From positions 3,906,001-3,970,000 of the forward strand of contig NC_089434.1 of the NCBI RefSeq assembly GCF_026210795.1: DNA of 64,000 nt, written 5' to 3'. Numbering within the stretch: the stretch's first letter is position 1; every line of letters starts with the position of its first letter. This stretch comes from Rhizophagus irregularis (taxonomy: Eukaryota; Glomeromycota; Glomeromycetes; Glomerales; Glomeraceae). The notes under the pieces are model-generated. The model worked only from the letters and a program-made list of their open reading frames with translations. It made no database searches and was not told where the DNA came from. Shown in pieces: positions 10,230 through 23,784 of the stretch. A program made the translations under genes and the position numbers.

Positions 10230-13081
10230 ATAATTATTTTGCATAAATTACCAATGAAAAATTGAAAAATAAATCATCTCAATTTTTTAGGTTTCTATAG
10301 GAGTGTTACTGTAACACCTTATTTATTCCTTTAATTATATTTGAAACTGTTGTTTGGAGTTCTTCATTCCTAGAACTCTGATACCAATAAACAAGAAGTT
10401 ACTTTAATTTTGAAAATGCGACCAGGCTATTTATCAAAAAAAAAAAAAGAAAAAAAAATATTTTACATACTAAATATGGCATAATGATGCATTTATATTA
10501 TTAAATGAATTATGAATACATTAATGAAAAAATTTTTTTATTGAATATATATTTGCTTGAATAATGATATTATAATTTTTAAACAAATTTTTTTTAAGTA
10601 GAAATAGAACATTATAATTTTTTAACTGGAAACAAAGAATTTTTTTTATATATATTTTTTATAATCATAGTAAAGTAAATACAATTAAATTAATATTCAG
10701 TTACAATATTGGCAATATGAATATAATCAAAACAATTATATAAAAAAATTTAATATAACAAAATGTTTTTATTATAAGTAGGAAAAAAAATGCTACATTT
10801 TTATTATAAAAATATACAAAATTTTTTACAAAATGGAGTTGTTTCAACAATAGGACGAGTTTGAAGACTTTGTTTACAAATATTTTATTAGCAAAAAACT
10901 TCAAAAAAGCCAAAAATATCATCAGAAACCTTATAGGACAAAATAGACAGACTATTTTTCAGGCACAAAAGACATATAGATATAGGTACAAATTCAAAGA
11001 TAAGGTTAAAAGTAGTAGAAACTTTATTAAGGAGTTGTTTGAAACAGTTTCTAGAAAACATTTTAGAGTTCTTCAATAATTAGGAAAATAAAATTTGAAT
11101 CTTCATATTTAAGGATATGCCAAAAATTAGCTGATTTGATAAGAAGTGGCCTGCAATCAAGTTTCACAATGTATCTTTTATAGTAATATTACATTTTTAC
11201 AACTAAAATATCTTACATGGATATGAATTCATTTTTATGTTTTCAAAATTGTGAAAAAGAATTCCATGGTTAATATAAATATATATTAAAAAAATTGTGT
11301 CACCTAATATATAAAGTGTTTAGCAATGTTGTTTTTAATAAATTAAGATTTAAGAGTCATTAATAAGTCACTTTCTTCTCTTTAGTCACATGTATCCACT
11401 AACCAGTCCTAATTTTTTAAATAATAAATCCACCTTTATAATCACAATATTAAGTACAAATTGTTGGTACAAGGTTATTAATAATTTGTAATCACAAATA
11501 ATTTTAATATACTATTAATGCAACAGGAGAGAGGAATCATCACATGTTAACTGGCTCAGTTCGAGTTTAGCAACCATTGATTATAATATACAATAATGTG
11601 AATTTATATTAATATTTACCAATATAATTACTGCTGTACATTGCTACTAGATCTATATATTAAGTCTTTTTATCCACATATTGGCCTTCTTTTACTTCTT
11701 TGTATGTAACCTTAAATTTAGTCTTGAAGTATCTTATTTTTGAATCCCAAATTTCTAGTACTTTTGTATTATTGATTTTAATTTGCATGGCTTGGTAGTC
11801 TTTTTACATTGCAAAATATACTATAAATATTCTAGACTTATCTGTCTTCTATTTATATTACTTTATTTTGAATTTTGATACAGTACATTTTAAATTTAGT
11901 TATTTTCATCCTTTCAATAGTTATATGGTGTTATAACAGATGAAATTTATTTATAATAGCTTAGTATTTTTTTCATTGTATTTTCTTTATAAGTGCCAGT
12001 ATAAAATATATGGATATTATTCTGATTCTTATTAATATTATAAATGTTACCAGTTGACCATATGACACCTTCAAAGTTATGTATTTGTAATGGCAACTGT
12101 GACAAAAAGCTCAGCTATGGGGTGTTTTTATGTAAGTTTATAGAAAATTTTACGTAAATTTACATAAATAATTCAATGAAATTTTAAAGACTCAATATGG
12201 ATTTTAATTTTATGTGTAAAATAATATACTTATATATATATATGATTTTTTTTTATTTAAAATTAAAATAAAATAAATAAAATATATAAATATTATATTT
12301 AATGAGATCCATTAAATATACAATTTTATATTTTATACAAATTCTTGATTTTCTTTATGAATGAATAAAGTTTTTAATTATTTTATGATGTAATTTTGTA
12401 TACATTTGATGTTGTTTACTAGTAGTGTAACAATGGAAGGATTATATGATAGTACCCAATATTTTTGCTAAAAAAATTATAGATTCATTCCTTCAAATAT
12501 CTAATAAATTGATTTTTGACTTCTTTGAAAACCCCTCTTTTAAGAATTGATTTTACAGCCTCATTAGAAGTTTTATATTCATGGATTTCTGACCTCAACT
12601 GAATAGATATTTTAAATAAAATAGATGAAGCAATATTTAGTTATTAGATAATAACTGTATTCTGCAAATATAACTTGTAATTCTAAGTGAAAATATACGA
12701 AATAAAATAGAATACCCAGATGATATAACTATGTGTTTTTAAAATTAAATATCTTCTTTAAAATTATTTTTAATGAATTTTAATAACATTGCTAATAATC
12801 TTGCATTTTGATAGATTTCAGTTATTAAAAATTATATGATTTAATTCACTAAATTTGGATTTTATCTTTTATTATCTGTACAGGTATGTGCAAGCGTGAA
12901 AAGGAGTCTTATTATGAGCAATTAATTCGTTTTTTTCCCCTAAAAAAAAACAAATAATTTAGGATGATTGTCGTACTCATCAATGATTCCTAAGATTTTC
13001 TGAAAGTTTGTAATAAAAAACATTGATGTTAGAAATTAATATTTCTCGTATTGTAAGGCGAAGAAGGATTCAAAGAAAAAT
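10230..13081. other. Long AT-rich stretch with weak coding traces
   Basis: No intact gene. A mixed-frame stretch at 10830-11080 contains phrases such as DEFEDFVYKYFISKKLQKSQ that may be a relic, and a better trace lies on the minus strand at 11620-11830. Microsatellite tata tracts occur near 12230. Confidence 0.45.
11620..11830 (-). pseudogene. Unrecognised coding relic
   Basis: On the minus strand one frame reads about 50 residues with protein-like composition, including VLEIWDSKIRYFKTKFKVTY then KEVKEGQYVDKKT, a stop, and YIDLVAMYSSNYIGKY in the same frame. The mixed charge and low Phe/Asn/Ile bias differ from random translation of this DNA. No family recognised; no start or splice structure is clear. 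Confidence 0.3.
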
Positions 13082-13340
13082 TACCGTACCGCACTGCCTA
13101 TAGTATCCCCAAAGTTAGACCCCCACGTTATAAGTCCCGAGTATTTTACTAGATATAAAATTTTTACTCTCAATTAGTACCCCCTCTTAGTTCTGGTAAC
13201 TTTAGCTTAATTCTGGTTAAAATTATTATGTACCCCTCATATAATACCCGGTATCTCACAAAGTACCCACGGGTATTATATAATTTTTAAATCAGGTATT
13301 TGTATAATATCCGGTGTATTATGTGCAGTGCGATACGGTA
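13082..13340. mobile_element. 259-bp MITE with 16-bp terminal inverted repeats
   Basis: Left end TACCGTACCGCACTGC (13082-13097) and right end GCAGTGCGATACGGTA (13325-13340) are inverted copies with one mismatch. Both ends finish in TA, as expected if a TA target was duplicated in the manner of Tc1/mariner elements. The inside has no open frame and is rich in tacccc/gggta motifs pointing inward. It is non-autonomous. Assignment to Tc1/mariner rests only on the TA ends. Confidence 0.75.
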
Positions 13341-13829
13341 TATTGGGGGAAGAAGATTTTTTTTTTTGATCAAGAAAAAATAATACGTAATCAAAAGTGA
13401 TTGGGTTTTTAAACATTAGTTCAATTTAGTTAATATTAACAGGTTTAATATAAACGTTTATGCTTCATTTATTAACATTTTGTTTTTACATATTATAATT
13501 TTGTACAGAGAAGAAATATATTTGATGTACTGTCATAGGATGCATAGGATGTATGGAAAAATTTTTACATCATAGATGCGTAACAAAAAAAATTTTCAGG
13601 TTTTACTAAAATGATTTGATGCCGAAAATGTAATTAATTGATAATTAATATAAATAATGTAACAATGTGGCTTTGCCATTTTGTATTACAAATAAATCTT
13701 TCATATTCTCAAATCTTTTAAAAAATATTTTAAGGTAGCAATTTTGACTATTGACTTAAATTAATTAAAAAAATGTTAACGTGTATAGATGTAAATTGTT
13801 TTAAAACAATTTTGATAAATTAAACTCAC

Positions 13830-14269
13830 TTTTAACCATTCATCAGTTAGTGTTTCAGTATCTCGAATATCAAATACCCAATAGAAAACAGTATTTACCT
13901 TATTTAAATCTGCTTTTTGTTGAAAATAAGTTTTCGCGCTTGCATACTGTATAAATAGATAAATAAAAAAAAAATTACTAACGTCAAAGGAGATTTCAAA
14001 GAAATCAAAATTAAAGTGTATGATTCATTATGTAATAACTAATTAAAAGCGTTAGTTAAAAAAGATATTACAAAATTATATATAAAAGTCAAATTCATCG
14101 ATATGTGTAGGAGTGATCGCGTTGCGTTACCACTAATAAAGAGAGTTATTGGAAAAAAAAAATGAAACAAAGAATACATTCTTAATAATTACCTTCAACA
14201 AGTTCTTCTAATGATATATTATCATATTGTTCATCTTCTATGATCAGTAATTTTTCCCTGTCGATTTCA
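13830..14269 (-). pseudogene. Two candidate exons of an unrecognised gene
   Basis: Exon A (14269-14193) reads EIDREKLLIIEDEQYDNISL then EELVE and ends at a GT donor. Exon B (13946-13830) is preceded by tttatacag and followed by gtgagt, and is exactly 39 codons: YASAKTYFQQKADLNKVNTV then FYWVFDIRDTETLTDEWLK. Composition and splice signals look genuine, but A ends in phase 1 and B needs phase 0, so they do not join directly. Either an exon is missing between them, the gene is broken, or they belong to different genes. Family not recognised. Confidence 0.4.
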
Positions 14270-14829
14270 CTTTATTGAATTGAACGGTAATAAGTTAAAT
14301 AATTAGCTTTCACGCGTAAAATGTAAATTATAAAAATCAAAACTTTTTATTTTCATCTTTTGTCAATATATAAAAATATGGTACTTAAGTTAGCTTACAC
14401 TTTAAATCGTTTACAAGAGTAAACCTGAAATCTGAACTTAAATATTACTGTCTTGTTGCGAAAAACCGTTAGACTTCAACTTGTGAGGTGGATTCTCAAG
14501 TATTAGGAAAACTTCGTAAATTCTGATTTTTGAAAAGTTCAAAGTGCCACATTTGTTTAAGTTTTCAAATAAAAAGTTTTAAAAAACATATACCAGCTAG
14601 TTAGTTTAAACCGAGTTTCAGGATATGAAAAAATGCATAAAAATGTTTATAATCAGAAAATAAATCATTGCAAGATTAAAAATTATTAAATTTTATTGAG
14701 TAATTATTGTAATTATTATTAATATATAACATTAAAGTACAGCATTATAGAAGAAAAAAATATTTTTTATGATATGAAATAACGAGGTTCGTTTCTTGTT
14801 TCCGATAGGGTTGAATAGGTTGAAACGGT

Positions 14830-16461
<1,632 letters not shown>

Positions 16462-17115
16462 TTTTTTTTTCTTTTAATGGGGGAACATTTTATATAAATT
16501 GGTTTTTTATTTCTTTAATGTAATTGGGTGGGAAAGTTGGATATCGTTATATTTTCCTTCGTAATTTTTAATATGTACATACTCATATAAGCCAAATAAA
16601 TTTAAATTTCGCGTCTTTAAAACATCGCTAAAAATGTTATTGATCCACTAATTTGCCATTAAGATCAAGATCTGTTTAATCTAATCATCACATGTATTTT
16701 ACTAACTACCGTAGGACAACTTCGAATATCGTGAAACCATATTACTATAGTTCGTTATCCAGGCAAAAAGTTGAGACTAAAAAAGTTGAGCCTATTAGTT
16801 AAAAAGGCTGAGTCATACTCTCATACATAACTGAAGCTAACATATATGATACTGAAATTCCTTTGATTTTTTTGTCACGCGAACCTAGAATTATTCGCTG
16901 TTGTTGATTGAAAAATTTTATTCGACGCAAAATTTCAGCCAACGATATTTTCGATATTTCGATATCTTAATATTGTCAAGAAATTTCCCTTAAAAAAAAA
17001 TTTAAGCTTTCATTCGTTGTTACTGGATTACTCTTAACAAAGATTTCTTAAAGAACTGTCGCATTCGCCGCGCGAATCGTCGACACTAAGTGAGTTTGGT
17101 ATGAATTCGCTTCTA
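16462..17115. other. 3' flank of H3, gene-free
   Basis: Contains the H3 3' UTR (aataaa near 16596) and then sequence with no supported gene. Some short GC-containing patches near 17060-17095 may be the first remains of the SulP pseudogene but do not translate into a recognisable segment. Confidence 0.5.
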
Positions 17116-17281
17116 CCAAATAAAATATTTTACCCGTTATATTTGTAAAACTCCGTAAAAAATGAGCCTTTCACGGATCCATTCACGAAAAACGTAAATA
17201 ATTCCGGGATTTAAGGTTATTAATATGAGCCTTTTACGAAAAAGACGGAATATAAAAAACGGATCGATTTTTTTTACAGGG
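17116..17281. mobile_element. MITE of the CCCTATAAAA group, copy 1
   Basis: Shares long segments with 44729-44899 and 46035-46215: ccgttat, aactccgtaaaaa, atgagcctttcacggatcca, attccggga, ggttattaat, tgagcctttta, aaaacggatcga and a terminal ttttttacaggg. The left end is the most mutated (ccaaataaaatattttaccc). About 166 bases, no open frame. It lies within or just at the 5' border of the SulP relic. Confidence 0.75.
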
Positions 17282-17544
17282 CGATCTTACACTAAGTACG
17301 AAAAGAGTCTAAATTATTTGTTTTACGAATAAAATTATAAGGTAGTCAATACGATACTGACAAAGAACAGCAACTTACGTGAAGTAACTTCACTTATAGC
17401 ACCCGATGGATCAGGTATTGCGTTCAACATAAAATAGCTCTTCTTATTCGATTTGCAAGTAAATTACTTTCTCATAATTCTTAAATTTAGCTCCTCAAAC
17501 CAATAATAGACATAATGACTCACGGATAAATTTCAAAACTCGGC

Positions 17545-19430
17545 TTAGATATTATGTCCCGGTTTCAGAAGCACTTGTATCTATGCTTATAGGTCTTCTA
17601 TAGTACAACAACAACGATATAGGGTGACCCAGAAACTGCTATTTTAATCGCAGGTTTAATAAGATTGGTACATGATATTATTGCCATTTTCAAAATAGTT
17701 GAAATTGATGTCGATCACGTAAGGTGGGACGAAAACAACAAAAAACAAGAAAAAAATATGTGTAATGTATGTGGTATAATGCAAAATCATAGAACATGTC
17801 ATATATAATAAGCGACAATTAAATTACTTAGAACATTTTTTGTGGGTATTTGACGTTTATTCTTGGTATAATTCGATTAGGATTCTTAGATTCTGTATTA
17901 TCTCGTGCTCTTTTGCGTGGATTTATTTCTGCTGTGGCAATTGTAATTATGATCGAACAACTTTTGGTTATGTTCAAGTTATCTGAGACAGCTGCAAAGG
18001 ATGGAATTGGTCACGCATCGTCATCATTTAAAACTTTGTCTATATTATTACACATCTTGATCATGCTCATATATTAACTACCATAGTTTCATTCTTTTCT
18101 TTTAATAACTGGCTTCATCAAAAAAAAAATTGTCCAAACGATGGCCACAAGTGCAATTCGCGTTAATATATTCACAATCTTGTGTGATATTTTTAATTGA
18201 GATGTAGGTGGCGTCGATATTCTTGGATCCAGTTTCCAAATCCCTTTTCCGGTAAATTATTTTCATCTTAGGGATTGTTTTGAAGCAGCTGTTTTGATAT
18301 CTGTTATCGGTTTTGTAGAAACTATTGTAGTCACAAAAACCTATGCGACAAAACATAATTATGCTGCTAGTACCAAACTTCCAATCGTGAGTTGGGTACA
18401 GCATATTTAATTGGAAGTTTTTCCAATGCTTCGCTGCTTATGGTGGTATGGCGAGACATGGTGTTAATGATAGAGCTGGTTCCAAGACTCAATTATCAGG
18501 GCTATTAATGCTTCACTTGTACTCTTATACTTACTTTTCCTTCTTGGTGCATTTTATTATCTGCCGAAACCAGTATTAGCAGCAATTGTCACTGTTGCCG
18601 CTATATCCCTGTTAGAAGAATTTCCACATGATTTATATTTCATGCACAAGATTAAAGCATGGAAAGATTTTGCTTTACTCTTTTCGACCTTTTTCTCCAC
18701 TATTTTTATTTCTATTGAATATGGCACATTGATTTCAATTGCCCTATCGTTAATGCTTGCGGTTTAACATTCCACTTATCCACGTATTATATTATTAGTA
18801 AGTGCTTATAGTTAAATAATGGGTTTCTTTCTTTTTACTTACCTTTTTATTAAAAACCAATTGTATTTGCAATTATGTGGTAGGTCCTGACTAAGCTGAA
18901 CATGTTGAAGGGGTGCTCGTTGTTAGAATTTCTGAACCCTTGTACTTCGCCAACACTGGGATCGGTTAAGGCGTCAAGAAGAATTCGGTGATATGAGTGT
19001 TCATCCTTCTGAAGAAGCTCGGGCGCCACCAATTGAGAATGTAATATTTGATATAGAAACAATGGAAGATATTGATGCTAGGTATGTATATAATGAATAT
19101 ATATATTTTTTATTACGAATTTACGTTGATTTAATAATAAAAAAATTCACAATCAATTATAATTATTTAGTGCTGTGCAATTCTTTTGGAAATTATTGTA
19201 GTATATCATCAACGTGGAGTTAATATATTTTTGTAAAATTGCGTGAAAATCAAAAAAAAGTTATTTATACGTACTGGAATAACGGATAGAGTTGGGAGTG
19301 ATCATTTCTTTAAGAATTTTTTTTTTACTTTAAAAGCGATTATTAATTTGGATTTTAATTTATTTACATTTTATTTGTTTCAAATAGGCCAAATTCCTGA
19401 TATTAATAGAGTAGGATTGAATATTGAATG
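17545..19430 (+). pseudogene. SulP-family sulfate permease relic
   Basis: Plus-strand fragments in changing frames match a fungal SulP transporter in order: EALVSMLIG (17560s), a membrane stretch FILGIIRLGFLDSVLSRALL (from 17853), GFISAVAIVIMIEQLLVMFK, then LISVIGFVETIVVTKTYATK (18290s), NDRAGSKTQLSGL (18465), FLGAFYYLPKPVLAAIVTVA (18541), a further membrane pair to about 18768, and the C-terminal STAS domain (VLVVRISEPLYFANT, then EEARAPPIENVIFDIETMED, 18910-19080). SulP proteins move sulfate or other anions across the membrane. Frameshifts and stops separate almost every segment, so the gene is dead. A poorly matching insert sits at about 17690-17815. Confidence 0.85.
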
Positions 19431-19432
19431 AT

Positions 19433-21590
19433 CTAAAAAATATATAATATTATTATAATGATGAAAATAATTGCTGATGCAATTGTTTTTAAATTAGATT
19501 TGAAAATCTATATATTCTGTAATTATTTACACTAAAAGATTTGTTGGCTGCCGATCGTATTAAATAGAAAAGCTTAAATCAAATTTGGTATAAGTGTATT
19601 ATATAATTAGCTAAACATCATAAAAGGAAATCATTCAAAAACTAATCTTATGTTAACGTTTAACGATAATCACTAAATTAAGAACCATGTTAAAAAAAAA
19701 GAACAATTTTTGTATTTTTATATGAAAGGTACTACAGTATATATATATATATATTTTTTAATTTCATAATATTTATAAATTATATGTCAGTGAGATTGCC
19801 CGTTGGCGAGATGACCCTGTCGGCAAAATGCTTATCGGTGATATGGATATCGATGATATGATTGTTGGTGAGTTAATTGCGTTCCTTTCTCGTGGCTGTT
19901 ATTTTAAAATAATTTTTTTTTTGTAAGTTTATATGTATTCGTACTCAAACTTTTGTTTTAATAAAATGTTTTGATCATGTGTCTACCTTTATCTACTACA
20001 TTTCCGAAGTTAGAACTTTCCAGAACAACCTTACTCGGTTAATATTAATTTTTTTTTTTTAGTTACAAATAAATAATATACTTACTTATTAATTGTATTT
20101 CATTCGTCTTGTTATTACAATTGTACGGACTGGACATTTTCCTGGAACATCCAATTTCCCGAATTCTTATTTTCCAAATCCCAATTTGCTGGAATTCGAT
20201 TTCCTGCCAATATCTTGAATTCCAATATCTCGAATTATAATATCATGAATGGACATTAAATTTTGTTAAGCAAATTAAAGTGAAACATTCTAGATTTCTA
20301 GTTGAATGATAACTGTTTATTCCGCGTTTCCTTTGTGAATGCATTTTTGTATAAAATTTAATAATAAAGTTAAAAAATTTGGGAAGAATGTGCTGAAATC
20401 AAATTTACAAAAAAAAACACTTCCGTATGTCAAGAAAATTGATTCATAAAAAAATTATACTGAAAATTTATGCCAAGAAATTTTTCTCCCGAAGTACAAA
20501 CATCAAATTAATTTTGATTTTTTTTCCTTTGATAATGAATGAAAATGCTTGTATTGTTTAGGAAAACTAGACAAATTTTTTTATTTCAATGATATTCTTA
20601 GCTAAAACGATTGAATCACGTGATATTAGTAAGACATTTCCCAATAATATCCCTCAATTTTATCACCTAATCATTACTTAGTGAAATGAGTCCCGTATGT
20701 TATTTCATACAATATATGAACATCAATTATAACATATACACGTTAATTTTCAATAAAATGTATACAAATTATATAGACATGATCATTTCTTATATTTTAA
20801 TAGTTTTGTTTGTTTTATTCATGCTTTTATTCATTCCTTTATTCATTCGTTTATTGTTTGCTCATTTATTTATTTATTCATTAATTTGTTTGTTTATTAT
20901 TAAAAATTTCTCAATTTTTTTACACGTAAAAAAAAGTATTAAGAATACTAATTAAAAAAATAAATATTGAAAAAATAAAGTATCGGAAAATTAAAAATCA
21001 CATGATATGAGGTGGGTCGCCATGGTGACAGGGTATTATTATTTTGATAATTTATATCTCATAATTGGAAAAGTTATAAAAAAAAGATTTATTTAAATTA
21101 CAAACTAAGAAACTTGTAAAATATTTACTACTCTAGTCTTAGTGTTTAAATAATTCTAAGTATAATAAAAAAGTGAAAAGCTAAAAAAATGGAATTACTT
21201 AAATTACAAATTAAGAAACTTGTAAAATATTTTACTATATTGTTTTTAAATAAAAATTTAACAATTCCTTTCAATAGTTATTATCTTTTTTTTCAAAATG
21301 TAATTTTATTATTTTATTACTGTAAATTATAAATGGTTTTATAATGTTAGATATTAAAATAAAAACATTTAATTTATGATTTACTAACCATAGGACAATC
21401 TGATGCTTCTCACTATTAAAAAGTTTTGAAAGTTATAAAAAAAAGCATTCCAATTAAGGTGCGTCATACGTGGGTATAGTATTATAACTTTTATACTGAT
21501 GTTGGACGATCTTTCTTTGGATTGATTATGTTCTTTTGATGGCCTTGCCAACTTCACATAAAATAAATAAATTTTACATATATAAAAAAA
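19433..21590. other. Gene-free stretch with small repeats
   Basis: A short protein-like piece at 19790-19872 reads EIARWRDDPVGKMLIGDMDI then DDMI; it may be a leftover of the SulP gene or another exon. Around 20120-20260 gaattc/ccaat motifs recur. A tttattcatt minisatellite at 20810-20900 creates the open frame 20686-20955, which is not called. Two copies of a ~36-base block (ttaaattacaaa...) lie at 21093 and 21199, 106 bases apart. Confidence 0.45.
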
Positions 21591-21594
21591 AAAT

Positions 21595-21660
21595 GCCGGC
21601 CGGCCGGGTCATTTTTAAAATTTTATGTCATGAGAATCTAAAAATTTTTTTTGCCCGGCC
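21595..21660. repeat. GC-rich inverted repeat in AT-rich DNA
   Basis: gccggccggccggg at 21595-21608 faces gcccggcc at 21653-21660 across about 44 AT-rich bases. The left arm is itself a perfect GC palindrome. This could be the remains of a small foldback element. Confidence 0.5.
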
Positions 21661-21969
21661 TTATATAGGAACGAAAGGTTAAGTTATTTTAACAGGTTAT
21701 TCAAATTGATATTTTTTGGTTACATCATTTCAGATCATATTCATTGTAGTAAAATTTTTTTTTTAATATAAATTACATTGTTTTTTTGTGCACCCTAAAA
21801 TTTTTTATTTAAAAATGCATGAACGTATAGTACATATGATCTACAACTGACTACAAGTATAGATATTGACGAATGATCAAAACTCGTTTTTTTTTAATTA
21901 TTTTATTAAATAAATAAAAATTCATTTTTTTTTTTTATTAAAACGAAAAATCTTTTTTAAAAAAAAGCA

Positions 21970-22270
21970 GATTTGAAAGATCAAGCAATTGCTTTTTTAA
22001 ACTTAAACCGTGCTGTGACATTCATGATACACGTATTGGATAATGAATTGACAATATATTTTTTTTGATTAATTATTAAACAGAAGCTTGTTAAATGCTT
22101 ACTTGTTATATGTAATAAATTAAATTTTTTTATTTTATTTTAAACATATAGACAGAAACAAAGGTATTACAAGTATGGGAGCGGAGCTCTCTACAAGAGG
22201 TTCGAAACTACACCTATCTAAATAATTACCCAACCCTCGAAAGAATCGTCCTGCCTGTTATTTGTCAAAA
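21970..22270 (+). pseudogene. Two coding-like pieces of an unrecognised gene
   Basis: After an aaaaaaaag acceptor-like end, 21970-22060 reads ADLKDQAIAFLNLNRAVTFM then IHVLDNELT. After acatatag, 22151-22270 reads TETKVLQVWERSSLQEVRNY then TYLNNYPTLERIVLPVICQK and ends at gtaaga. Both look like true exons in composition and borders. No family recognised and no start or end found. Confidence 0.4.
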
Positions 22271-22915
22271 GTAAGAACTAGGTATAGCTTGTCCTGTAAG
22301 AGGAGCGAGAAGAATGAGAAAAAAAGGAAAAAAAATCTAAAAATTGTTCATTATCATTATAAAAATCTATACTATAATTAAAATTGTTCAAGAAAGAAGT
22401 CCAACCACTCGAGTGTAAATAATTTGACGTTATAAGAATCATCCACCAGTATCGGAGATTGAGAGTTCGGAGAACTATGTGCGATTCCGATCCGCGAGAC
22501 GTCACGTGTCGAACGGTCGGCGTAATCTTGAGGAAGTTGAGAATCTAAAGAATTTTTTTGTGTGCGTCGTTTGTGTTTGTATTGGCGTTTTTTGCGTTTC
22601 GTGATGATAATTGATTTTTCTCAGTCGTGGAGAGCTTTGTTGTGTTTAATCCATATTTCTTGTAATAAACTGTCGACAAATTTGAAAGTCACGTGCCATG
22701 TTTTTGATTATTTGTTAATATAAGAATGAATAAAATGACACTGTTTTTGCTCCACAACTTAAAAATAAAAAATAAAAAAATAAATATTGATAAATTTTAT
22801 TTAATATATCATGAATTATTATTAGGAACTATGAGATAAAATAAAATAATCCTTTATTTATATATATTTCAAGAAAAAAAATGATATAAAAATAAAATAC
22901 TTTAAATTCGCTAAA
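22271..22915. other. GC-shifted stretch without a supported gene
   Basis: 22430-22690 is richer in GC than its surroundings (cgatccgcgagacgtcacgt, tgcgtcgtttgtgtttg) but lacks a convincing open frame. It may be a 5' leader or old element end. Confidence 0.4.
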
Positions 22916-23784
22916 CTATAAGCTTAAAGGAATTACAGGACGACTAATACATCCAAAATAATTAAAATTTTCCATGATCATAACATTTGCTACTGATTCA
23001 GGATATGATGGTGGTTGTAAAGAATAAGAAACATAATTACGCATGAAGAAATGATTTTCAATTAAAGGGACAAAAGGAACAGAAGGGACACTCTCAATAT
23101 TAACACGATTACCATTTTTCGTACGTTTTGTCGTTTGCCTTTTCTTGACGTACCAAATATTTTTTAAATCATTTCGAGAGCGTAATATTCCAAATTTTTC
23201 TTTCATTTTTGACTGTAAAAGTTTCCAAGAAATAATTTTGTTATTAGAGTTAAGATAGTCCTCAACCCATTCAACGATATACTCCTTCTCTTGGAGAGTG
23301 AAGGGTACGTCTTTAACTAAACGCACTATAGAACAAGAAAATAAAAGTTATTATAAAGTTTTTCTAATAAAAGAAAAAAACATTAAATATAATGTGATTC
23401 TTACATTTTGGGTCCATTTTATTCATCCAGCTAAAATTTATGATATATTATTAGTATTGTTAGTTATAAATTAAAATATTTTTTTTTTTTCAAAAAAAAT
23501 AAATAAATAAATAAATAAATAAACTTACTGGTGACATATTTTTTTTGCGCTATATGGAATCAATTTGCTTATTTGAGCAAAAGGATTACGTTCAATTTTT
23601 CCTTTGTTAATCCATTTCTGCATGTAATCAACAATAATTTTTTCGCTCTAATATAAAAACAAAAATGAATAAAAAAATAAAAAATAATAAAATATAATAG
23701 ATTTTTTATATATAAAGTTATTTAACATACGTCGGGATCAATCTTATTATATTGTTTCTTCTCACTTTCATTTTGGTATTCCAT
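22916..23784 (-). CDS. Myb/SANT-like DNA-binding protein, four exons
   Basis: Exons 23784-23731 (MEYQNESEKKQYNKIDPD), 23647-23529, 23430-23405 (26 bases) and 23325-22916 join in frame through GT-AG introns, giving about 202 residues. Two helix-rich units follow each other. The first reads WINKGKIERNPFAQISKLIP then YSAKKICHHW. The second reads VPFTLQEKEYIVEWVEDYLN, then ISWKLLQSKMKEKFG and LKNIWYVKKRQ. The tryptophan spacing and the basic end of the second unit suggest tandem Myb/SANT (homeodomain-like) repeats that bind DNA in the nucleus. I recall this as a recurrent Rhizophagus family; no target is known. The last 70 residues are of low complexity. The 26-base microexon is required to keep the frame, which argues the model is right. 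Confidence 0.75.

Noticed and set aside
11565-11580. tcagttcgagttta resembling a tRNA T-arm
   Set aside because: No matching acceptor stem, anticodon arm or A box could be found around it. No tRNA gene is supported anywhere in the window.
18850-19062. Minus-strand frame over the STAS region
   Set aside because: Shadow of the plus-strand SulP STAS domain; the plus strand gives the recognisable family sequence.
20686-20955. 89-codon frame, membrane-like
   Set aside because: Created by a tttattcatt minisatellite in AT-rich DNA; the apparent hydrophobicity is a by-product of composition.
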